Positions 35,087-41,595 of a stretch of DNA of 41,595 nt are shown one piece after another. This DNA is from an uncultured Arachnia sp. (lineage in GTDB: Bacteria; Actinomycetota; Actinomycetes; Propionibacteriales; Propionibacteriaceae): positions 1 to 41,595 of the forward strand of contig CANLTJ010000012.1 of NCBI GenBank assembly GCA_947493995.1. The letters are read 5' to 3'. Within the stretch, counting starts at the first letter, position 1. Every line of letters starts with the position of its first letter. The position numbers and the translations under genes were made by a program. Under the pieces are notes generated by a model, which was not told the origin of the DNA, searched no databases, and was given only the letters and a program-made list of their open reading frames with translations.

Positions 35087-35272
35087 TTCTCTTTCTGAAC
35101 GACTACCCGATCCCTGTTCCGGCGACCGGACACGCGGCATTGAGTCCGCGCCGAGGAGATATACGGCTCGGCGGGCAGTGAGTGTGGCGTGTCCGGCCAA
35201 GACAGACCGGGGCGATGTGTCGCGCCGCCGTGGAAGAATGCAGAGGATGAGAGATTCGGCGAGGGTGATGGC

Positions 35273-36853
35273 GTGACGACGGTACTGATCTATCTCTTGG
35301 CGGTCTTCGCTGCTGGATTGCTGGCCGTCGCGATCCGGCTGCCACCCCTGGTGGGGTTCCTCGCCGCCGGTTTCGTCCTCAACGGTTTGGGCGTTCCGGA
35401 GAGCCCAGTCCTTGACACTGTCTCAGATCTGGGCGTGACGCTGCTGCTGTTCGCCATCGGGCTGAAACTCAACGTCAAACAATTGCTGGGCAAAGAGGTC
35501 TGGCTGACTGCCACCGCGCACATGGTGGCCTCCGTTGTCGTTGGGTCCGCTTTCCTCGGTCTCCTCGCCTGGCTGGGTGCGCTGACGATCTCCAGCATCC
35601 CCATCATCGCAGTGCTTGCCTTTGCGCTGTCCTTCTCCAGCACCGTTTTCGTCATCAAGATCCTGCAGGACCGTGGTGATGAGCAGGCGCTCTACGGCCG
35701 GATCGCCATCGGAGTTCTGGTCATGCAGGATATTGCCGCCGTCGTTTTCATCTCCGTATCACGCGGCACACCACCCAGCCCGCTGGCGCTCGGGCTTCTG
35801 GTCCTCGTACCTCTGCTCTGGATGTTCTTCAAGCGGTTCCACAGGCTGGGGCGCGCTGAGATGCAAGCCCTGTTTGGGATCTTCATGGCGCTTGTCCCCG
35901 GGTATGCACTTTTCGAGTACGTGGGTCTCCATGGCAGTCTCGGTGCGCTCATCATGGGCATGGTCCTTGCGTCCCATCCCGGCGCGGACGAGCTCTCACA
36001 CACCTTGTTCACGGTCAAGGAACTGCTGCTGATCGGGTTCTTCATCAACATCGGTTTCACGGGTCTCCCCGACGCTCAGAACGTCATCGTGGCTCTGCTG
36101 TTGCTGCTCCTGTTGCCGGTTCAGGGTCTGGCCTATTGGGCGATCCTGTGGGCTCAGGGGATGAGACATCGCACCAGCCTCCTGGCGGGGACACTGCTGG
36201 CCAATTATTCGGAGTTCGGTCTGATCGTGGCCGCAACCGGCGTGGCAGCTGGCTGGTTGCCCGAGCACTGGTTGGTGACGATCGCCATCACCGTCGCCGC
36301 CAGTTTCGTGATCTCCGCCGTCGCCAACCCGCGACGGACTTCCCTCATCTCCCAGTTTGCCAGCAGGTTCCGTGAACGTCCTCCCGAGAAGCTGCACCCC
36401 CACGACCGGCCCATTGCGATTGGCGACGCCCGTGCCCTGGTGCTTGGCATGGGACGTGTGGGGCGTGCCGCCTACAACCAGCTGACGGACGAGTACGGGT
36501 TGAACACCATGGGCATCGAGCATGACCAGGACCGCGTGGAAGTACTACGCGGGGAGGGCATGAAGGTCATCGAGGGGGATGCCACGGACACCGACTTCTG
36601 GGACCGTGTCATTCGCAACGGTCTCATCGAGGTCATCGTCCTCGCCATGCCGTCGCAGCACGCCAACACCGATGCGCTGGAGGAGATTCGTAACCGGGAC
36701 TACACCGGCACGGTGGCCGCAGTGGCGCTCTACCTCGACGACGTGGACGAGCTCTACGACCACGGCATCGACGTCGTGGTGCACATGTATGGCGGAGCAG
36801 GTCGCGATCTTGCGGACCAGAGCATGGAGACCAGAAGGGAACAGAGCCACTGA
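35273..36853 (+). CDS. Kef/CPA2-type cation:proton antiporter with RCK (TrkA-N) domain
   Basis: 526 residues from GTG 35273 (GAGGG upstream); an in-frame ATG at 35189 would add 28 residues of unconvincing sequence. The first ~370 residues form a 12-13-helix CPA2 exchanger (VGFLAAGFVLNGLGVPESP, GVTLLLFAIGLKL, LSFSSTVFVIKILQDRGDEQ, LLLIGFFINIGFTG). The C-terminal RCK domain begins near 385 with VLGMGRVGRAAYNQL, a GxGxxG nucleotide-binding loop. Such proteins exchange K+ or Na+ for H+ and are gated by nucleotide or electrophile signals through the RCK domain. It lies 238 nt after wrbA, beyond a terminator. Confidence 0.88.
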   Translation: MTTVLIYLLAVFAAGLLAVAIRLPPLVGFLAAGFVLNGLGVPESPVLDTVSDLGVTLLLFAIGLKLNVKQLLGKEVWLTATAHMVASVVVGSAFLGLLAWLGALTISSIPIIAVLAFALSFSSTVFVIKILQDRGDEQALYGRIAIGVLVMQDIAAVVFISVSRGTPPSPLALGLLVLVPLLWMFFKRFHRLGRAEMQALFGIFMALVPGYALFEYVGLHGSLGALIMGMVLASHPGADELSHTLFTVKELLLIGFFINIGFTGLPDAQNVIVALLLLLLLPVQGLAYWAILWAQGMRHRTSLLAGTLLANYSEFGLIVAATGVAAGWLPEHWLVTIAITVAASFVISAVANPRRTSLISQFASRFRERPPEKLHPHDRPIAIGDARALVLGMGRVGRAAYNQLTDEYGLNTMGIEHDQDRVEVLRGEGMKVIEGDATDTDFWDRVIRNGLIEVIVLAMPSQHANTDALEEIRNRDYTGTVAAVALYLDDVDELYDHGIDVVVHMYGGAGRDLADQSMETRREQSH

Positions 36854-36877
36854 GTCGTCGGTAGCTCGCTCACCCCA

Positions 36878-37606
36878 TCATGCCGTGTAGGGAAAGCTCT
36901 CCATGGCTGTGCGTGCGATCTTCTTCAGCATCCGACGGTCCGACCACGCACCGATGATGCCGCCCAGCCCCGGGATCGCCTTGCCGAACAATCTCACCGA
37001 TCGCAGACCGAAGCGGCGCAACATGCGCCCACCGATGGCACGAGCCACCGCTGACGACGGTGAGAGCGGTACGCGCTTGGCGATCTGGCGGGTTGCGGCC
37101 CCTGCGATCGGTCCCAGCCCCAGGCTTGCGAGTACATCCTCGGACTCCTCACCAACGAGGGCCGCCAGCACGCGGCTCCGAATCTCCTCGTCGTCGAGGT
37201 CGTAGCCACGAATCGCAGCGATCGCTCCCACCATGCGTGTGGCCTGCACATAGAAGGTGAAGACGTTGGCGGGCAGCAGGAGCGGCAGCGTGAACAACCC
37301 TCCGAGCCCGGTGAGGAAGCCTGCAACTGTCACCCCTCGTCGGTGCTTGCGCACGACTCGCCGTACTGCCTTCTTGGGCTTCCTGCGAAAACGTTTGGAG
37401 GCACGTCGGGCCACGTCCTCAGCTGAGGAGTAATTGAACTTCCCATCCAGCCCGATGTCGCGGAACGACTCCACCATCGTCTGGAGTGCGCTCTCCACGC
37501 CGTTGTGCTCGTCACCCTCCGCCTTGCCGGAGCGGACTTCCCTCATCGCTTTGCGCGTGACGTCGGTGGCAGAGCCGTCCTTGCGCAGTAGTCCCAACAC
37601 TCCCAT
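36878..37606 (-). CDS. EcsC-family protein
   Basis: 242 residues from ATG 37606 (GGGGA upstream); the frame extends to 37762 over unrelated sequence. After a charged N-terminal half with a basic stretch (SKRFRRKPKKAVRRVVRKHR), the EcsC region contains GLGGLFTLPLLLPANVFTFY, MVGAIAAIRGYDLDDEEIRS, AKRVPLSPSSAVARAIGGRM and AIPGLGGIIGAWSD. EcsC proteins occur near secretion and protease genes in Firmicutes, but their activity is unknown. It probably associates with the membrane through one or two glycine-rich hydrophobic segments. Confidence 0.75.
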   Translation of the reverse strand: MGVLGLLRKDGSATDVTRKAMREVRSGKAEGDEHNGVESALQTMVESFRDIGLDGKFNYSSAEDVARRASKRFRRKPKKAVRRVVRKHRRGVTVAGFLTGLGGLFTLPLLLPANVFTFYVQATRMVGAIAAIRGYDLDDEEIRSRVLAALVGEESEDVLASLGLGPIAGAATRQIAKRVPLSPSSAVARAIGGRMLRRFGLRSVRLFGKAIPGLGGIIGAWSDRRMLKKIARTAMESFPYTA

Positions 37607-37711
37607 GGGGTCCCCATATCCTCTGACGTGGTCGCGGCCGGGCACCGGTTGGCGCCGGGTCCCGTTCTCAGCGTACTCATTGACGGTGTCGTGTCCGGTC
37701 GGGCCTGCTCC

Positions 37712-37717
37712 TATGAT
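37712..37717 (+). promoter_or_regulatory. Possible -10 box (TATGAT) for the CNNM operon
   Basis: TATGAT matches 5/6 of consensus, 80 nt before GTG 37798 in the 191-nt divergent region. No good -35 at 16-18 nt; TTGACG at 37680-37685 is too far away. Confidence 0.3.
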
Positions 37718-37797
37718 CGAGATGTGAATGACGGTCGACGTACAGAGCCCCTCGGGGTGCATGAGTCCGGTTCTGCCTGTGGAGAGCGGGTCAGGCG

Positions 37798-39165
37798 GTG
37801 CTGACGGAATGGTTGCTCCTGCTGCTGGTGGTGGTGCTGATTGCAGCGAACGCTGCCTTCGTCGCTGCTGAGTTCGCGTTGGTGACGGTGGACCGTCCCA
37901 CGGTCGCCCGACTCGCGGAGAAGGATCGCAAGGCTGCGTCTCTAGATGCCGGTCTGAGAACCCTGTCCACGCAGCTGTCCGGAGCCCAGCTGGGGATCAC
38001 GATCACCTCGCTGGTGGTGGGATACATCGCTGAGCCATCCATCGCAGCACTGTTGAGAGTTCCCATTGAGGCGACGGGTCTTCCGGAACAGAGCGCTACC
38101 GTGGTTGCCTTCAGCGCCGCGTTCCTGATTGCCACCCTCACTCAGATGGTCTTTGGTGAGCTCGTTCCCAAGAACTGGGCCATCGCTGAGCCGCTCAAGC
38201 TGGGTCGCGCAGTTGTCGGTTTCCAGCGCGGATTCAGTTGGGTGACCAGACCGCTGCTGTACGTGCTGAACGGCACCGCCAACTCCATCGTGCGGGCGCT
38301 CGGGATGGAGCCCCAGGAGGAGCTGGCCTCCGCCCGCTCAGCCCAGGAACTCGGTTCCCTCGCAGCCCGTTCCGCGCAGCAGGGCACCCTCGAGGAGGAC
38401 CTGGCCAAACGCTTGGAGCGCTCCGTCTCCATCAGCGACATCACGGCCTCGGACGCCATGACACCGCGTCCACGCGTCAGATTCGTCGACATGGAACAGA
38501 GCTCAGCCGATGTGCTCGACATCACCGCCTCCACCGGTCACGCACGCTTCCCTGTCATTTCTGACAGCGTGGACAAGGTCCATGGCGTGGTGCACTTCAA
38601 GGATGCGTTTGCCGTCCCGGCCGACGAGCGCGACGCCACACCGGTTGCCACCCTGGTCCGTTCCGTGACGGCCGTCCCGTCAACGATGCCACTCGTCTCC
38701 GTCCTGGAGGTCCTGCGCGCCGGCGTGCAGATGGCCGTGGTCGTGGACGAGTACGGCGGTACCGACGGCATCGTGACCCTGGAGGACGTGGTGGAGGAGA
38801 TCGTCGGCGAGATCGACGATGAACAGGACAGACCATCGCGCGGCTACCGCATGCTGGGCGAACGGCGCTGGGCGCTCTCCGGGCTTCTGCGTCCGGACGA
38901 AGTGGGTGAGGCATTGGATCTGGAACTCCCGGAAGCCCGCGAGTCGGACACGCTCGGAGGGCTCGTGACGGAGCGATTGGAGAGATTCCCGCAGGTGGGG
39001 GACGAGGTGGTTCTGGAGGTGCGGGACGAGTCCCAGCTCGACGCGGATGGGCTCCCCACGCCGATGGCCGCGCGGCTCGCCGTCGCCCGGCTGGATGGCT
39101 GGCGGGTTGATCGGCTCGTTCTCAGCGTCGAGGAACTCAAGGACGGGGAGACCGACGATGCTTGA
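37798..39165 (+). CDS. CNNM/CBS/CorC-type membrane protein (hemolysin C family), full length
   Basis: 455 residues from GTG 37798. The CNNM (DUF21) domain has four helices in residues 1-190: ANAAFVAAEFALVTVDRP, LSGAQLGITITSLVVGYIAEP and MVFGELVPKNWAIAEP. The CBS pair lies at about 215-335 (DAMTPRPRVRFVDM, VVVDEYGGTDGIVTLEDVVEE). The CorC_HlyC domain covers about 350-430. Members bind Mg2+ and ATP and mediate or regulate Mg2+ transport. The next gene is a paralogue whose start overlaps this stop by 8 nt. Confidence 0.9.
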   Translation: MLTEWLLLLLVVVLIAANAAFVAAEFALVTVDRPTVARLAEKDRKAASLDAGLRTLSTQLSGAQLGITITSLVVGYIAEPSIAALLRVPIEATGLPEQSATVVAFSAAFLIATLTQMVFGELVPKNWAIAEPLKLGRAVVGFQRGFSWVTRPLLYVLNGTANSIVRALGMEPQEELASARSAQELGSLAARSAQQGTLEEDLAKRLERSVSISDITASDAMTPRPRVRFVDMEQSSADVLDITASTGHARFPVISDSVDKVHGVVHFKDAFAVPADERDATPVATLVRSVTAVPSTMPLVSVLEVLRAGVQMAVVVDEYGGTDGIVTLEDVVEEIVGEIDDEQDRPSRGYRMLGERRWALSGLLRPDEVGEALDLELPEARESDTLGGLVTERLERFPQVGDEVVLEVRDESQLDADGLPTPMAARLAVARLDGWRVDRLVLSVEELKDGETDDA

Positions 39166-40204
39166 TGTCACAGCCATTCTGATAGCCATTGCCCTGTTGA
39201 TCGGCAACGCCTTCTTCGTGGGGTCTGAGTTCGCGCTGATCGCCGCCCGCCGCACCCAGATCGAGCCCCGGGCCGCTGCCGGTTCGCGGCCAGCAAGAAT
39301 CACTCTGCGCGCCATGGAACGGGTCTCTCTGATGCTGGCCGGGGCCCAGCTGGGCATCACCATGTGCTCGTTGGGTCTGGGGGCCATGGGTGAGCCGGCC
39401 GTGGCCCATGCGCTGGAGATTCCATTGGCCGCCGTTGGAGTGAGCGGGGCGCTTCTGCACACCATTTCCTTCGCCATCGCTCTGGCCATCGTCGTGACCC
39501 TGCACATGGTCCTGGGGGAGATGGTGCCGAAGAACATCGCCATCGCCGGTCCCGAGCGCTCGGCGCTGGTCCTGGGACCGATCCTGTACGGGATCGTCTT
39601 CGTTCTACGACCCGTCATCTGGCTCCTCAACTGGATAGCCAACGCCGTGCTTCGAGTACTGAAGGTGGAGCCGCAGGATGAGGTGACGTCAGTCTTCACC
39701 GCCGATCAGGTGACGGCATTCATCGCGGAATCACGCGAGGAGGGTCTGCTCGAGGACAATCAGCACCAACTCCTGAGCGGGGCGGTATCGATGAGCAACG
39801 AGACGGTCGACACGGTACTGGTGCCGCTGTCCGATCTGGTCGCCCTGCCACAGAACACGAGCGCGACGCAGGTGGAGGCGGAGTTCGTCCGGACCGGTTT
39901 CTCGCGCTTTCCCGTCTCGGCGGATGGAGGGGAGCTGGTGGGATACATCCACCTGAAGGACTTCCTGCGGCTACCCCCTCAGCAGGCGGAGCAACCTTTG
40001 GACCGTCATGTGATCCGACCCCTGGCGACCCTTCCCCGAGACGCCACCCTGGAAGAAGCACTCAAGACCATGCAGGTGAAGGGTACGCACTTCGCGGTCA
40101 TCACCGGCGCGGGAGAGCCGGTGGGGGCCGCGATGCTGGAGGACGTCGTCGAACGCCTGATCGGTGAGGTCGCGGATGCCGCACAGGTGCCGCGTGAAAA
40201 GTAG
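39158..40204 (+). CDS. CNNM/CBS membrane protein, short paralogue without CorC_HlyC domain
   Basis: 348 residues from ATG 39158, overlapping the upstream paralogue. The CNNM domain is intact (LLIGNAFFVGSEFALIAARR, MLAGAQLGITMCSLGLGAMG, HMVLGEMVPKNIAIAGP). The CBS pair covers about 205-340 (HQLLSGAVSMSNETVDTVLV, GYIHLKDFLRLP, HFAVITGAGEPVGAAMLEDV). The C-terminal CorC_HlyC domain of the neighbour is missing. Such long/short pairs in tandem are usual in actinobacteria and may form hetero-oligomers. Confidence 0.9.
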   Translation: MLDVTAILIAIALLIGNAFFVGSEFALIAARRTQIEPRAAAGSRPARITLRAMERVSLMLAGAQLGITMCSLGLGAMGEPAVAHALEIPLAAVGVSGALLHTISFAIALAIVVTLHMVLGEMVPKNIAIAGPERSALVLGPILYGIVFVLRPVIWLLNWIANAVLRVLKVEPQDEVTSVFTADQVTAFIAESREEGLLEDNQHQLLSGAVSMSNETVDTVLVPLSDLVALPQNTSATQVEAEFVRTGFSRFPVSADGGELVGYIHLKDFLRLPPQQAEQPLDRHVIRPLATLPRDATLEEALKTMQVKGTHFAVITGAGEPVGAAMLEDVVERLIGEVADAAQVPREK

Positions 40205-40209
40205 GTTGC

Positions 40210-41478
40210 GTGGGCGTGGCTGATGTTGATCTGATCTACCTGGCGGTGGGTGCGGCGTTTCTGGTCGGCTCGATGCTTCCGAAACTGCTGGCGCAGAGGG
40301 TGCTGTCCGTGCCGATGATCGTCGTCGGTGTGGGGATGATGATCGGCTGGCTGATGCCCGCCGAGTCCCGTCTTGTCGACGTGATCGAGAACGCCGAGTT
40401 TGCCGAGCGGATGGCCGAAGTCACCGTCATCGTGGCGCTCTATGGTGTCGGGCTGGCCCTTGACCGTCCACTGAGCTTCCGTGGCTGGTCCACCACGTGG
40501 CGGCTGCTCGTGGTGGGAATGCCGCTGGCCATCGTCGGGGTCGCGTTCCTCGGTTGGTGGGTCTTGGGGCTGACCCCAGCGGTCGCGATCTTGTTCGGGG
40601 CCATTCTCGCGCCCACTGATCCAGTTCTGGCGGCGGATGTTCAAGTGGAAGGGCCCAGGTTCGGTGAGGACATTGACGACGAACCCGATGAGGCCCGCTT
40701 CGCACTCACTTCCGAGGCTGGCCTCAATGATGCGTTTGCTTTTCCCTTCGTCTACTTTGCCATCTACTTGGCGGCCAACGGTGGCCCTGGGGAGTGGATA
40801 TGGACCTGGTTGGCATGGGATCTGGTGGGCAAGACCGTTATTGGTGCGGTGGCAGGCTGGGTCCTGGGCCGACTGGTGGGCGAGGCTCTCTACCGATTGC
40901 GCATCGGGGATCATCAGCTCGTCGGGTACGCCGAACCGGGGGGTGCGGTAGCAACTTTGCTCACGGCCTACGGCGTGGGTGAAGTCCTGGGAGGGTGGGG
41001 TTTCCTCGCCGTTTTCTGTGCCGCCCTGGGCGTGCGGTCGGCTGAGCGCGGCAACGAGAAGCATGCCCGCTTTCACGAATTCGTCGAGAACACCGAGAGC
41101 GTGCTCACCCTGCTGGTGCTCCTGGTCATCGGGATCTCGTTCCTCGCTGACGCGGTTCCCCGTCTGGAGTGGTCACACGTCGCCGTGGCGGCGGGGGTCC
41201 TGTTGGTGATCCGGCCGTTGGCTGCTGGTATTTCCTTGGTGGGTGACAAGCGCCTCATGCGCGGCGAACGCTGGGTGGTATCAGCGTTCGGAGTCCGTGG
41301 CGTCGGTTCGCTGTATTACCTGTGTTACGCAATGGAGTACTTTTCGCAGGACGACGGATGGAGCTTGTGGCCCGCAGTTTCACTGGTCATCGTGTCCTCC
41401 ATCGTGCTTCACGGCGCGGCGGCATCACCAGCCATGAACGCACTTGAGCGCTACCGCCAACGCGCGACATCAGCCTGA
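40210..41478 (+). CDS. CPA1-type Na+/H+ antiporter (NhaP-like)
   Basis: 422 residues from GTG 40210 (GTG 40216 possible), five bases after the CNNM gene stop. About 12 helices. Helix 5 region FGAILAPTDPVLAADVQV and helix 6 region LTSEAGLNDAFAFPFVY carry the acidic residues of CPA1 exchangers (SEAGLND); FGVRGVGSLYYLCYA is the late helix signature. It probably expels Na+ in exchange for protons. No cytoplasmic regulatory domain. The operon CNNM-CNNM-NhaP suggests coupled divalent and monovalent cation homeostasis. Confidence 0.88.
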   Translation: MGVADVDLIYLAVGAAFLVGSMLPKLLAQRVLSVPMIVVGVGMMIGWLMPAESRLVDVIENAEFAERMAEVTVIVALYGVGLALDRPLSFRGWSTTWRLLVVGMPLAIVGVAFLGWWVLGLTPAVAILFGAILAPTDPVLAADVQVEGPRFGEDIDDEPDEARFALTSEAGLNDAFAFPFVYFAIYLAANGGPGEWIWTWLAWDLVGKTVIGAVAGWVLGRLVGEALYRLRIGDHQLVGYAEPGGAVATLLTAYGVGEVLGGWGFLAVFCAALGVRSAERGNEKHARFHEFVENTESVLTLLVLLVIGISFLADAVPRLEWSHVAVAAGVLLVIRPLAAGISLVGDKRLMRGERWVVSAFGVRGVGSLYYLCYAMEYFSQDDGWSLWPAVSLVIVSSIVLHGAAASPAMNALERYRQRATSA

Positions 41479-41595
41479 AGAAGCCACGCTCAGCATGGAC
41501 AGGCACAGGTGGATTCCTGGCTCTTCGGACTTGAGTGTGGGGTGAGCGTGACACGCCGATGGGCGTGGTGAGACGGGGATAAGGGGTCGGGGCCC
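41479..41595. other. Right edge: no feature recognised
   Basis: The final 117 nt contain no credible ORF, tRNA or clear hairpin. Confidence 0.4.

Noticed and set aside
37690..37797. Small peptide gene before the CNNM operon
   Set aside because: The short frame from ATG 37727 runs into the CNNM gene in the wrong frame and lacks a ribosome binding site or family resemblance.

Overview
The window is high-GC DNA, roughly 60-65% GC by eye, from an actinobacterium. Evidence: the gene order DUF5318 - ponA - multi-pass membrane protein, which matches Rv0049-ponA1-Rv0051 of Mycobacterium; a FemX/racemase pair; a MetPS-type methionine/alanine symporter with its tiny subunit; an LLM monooxygenase/FMN reductase 'duo' of the CE1758/CE1759 type; a heliorhodopsin; and several starts that look leaderless (a TANNNT box 6-7 nt before the start codon). 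The pyrophosphate-centred genes (membrane H+-PPase, PPDK with its regulator) would suit a Propionibacteriales member, but the family cannot be fixed from here. No rRNA, tRNA, phage, transposase or CRISPR was recognised.

Layout. 0-8.8 kb is cell envelope: the tail of a DPTT-repeat protein, an MscS channel, DUF5318, class A PBP PonA, a GT87-like membrane protein, then on the other strand an alanine-racemase-like protein, a FemX-like ligase and a DUF4282 membrane protein. 8.9-15.7 kb holds a divergent membrane pyrophosphatase with an unusual lipoprotein-like N terminus, a GntR regulator preceded by a leader ORF, a FUSC protein, a DinB-like protein and an MFS exporter. 15.7-17.3 kb is a decay zone: a broken sulfatase abutting a relic of the SbcC C terminus, an HdeD-like protein, and a VapB-like antitoxin whose VapC partner is reduced to a fragment. 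17.2-24.9 kb has a trypsin-like protease, an SDR, the PPDK regulator and PPDK, a zinc-type alcohol dehydrogenase and a PepSY lipoprotein. 25-31 kb has metS/metP, a tandem 67-bp hairpin repeat, acetyl-CoA synthetase, YaaA and a polysaccharide deacetylase.

31-37 kb is the most interesting part. A heliorhodopsin (31064-31909, minus) lies just downstream of an FMN reductase/LLM monooxygenase operon. That operon is divergent from a MarR regulator - WrbA quinone reductase operon, and a Kef-type K+/H+ antiporter with an RCK domain follows. Both divergent promoters are readable and overlap repeated GTCAACTA elements. I propose a light- and redox-linked flavin/quinone stress locus in which MarR controls the flavoenzymes, and heliorhodopsin is reached either by read-through of a 16-bp terminator or from its own weak leaderless promoter. 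The physical arrangement is seen; the functional link is inference.

36.9-41.5 kb is ordinary membrane and ion physiology: an EcsC protein, two CNNM/CBS (CorC-like) proteins and a CPA1 Na+/H+ antiporter in one tight operon.
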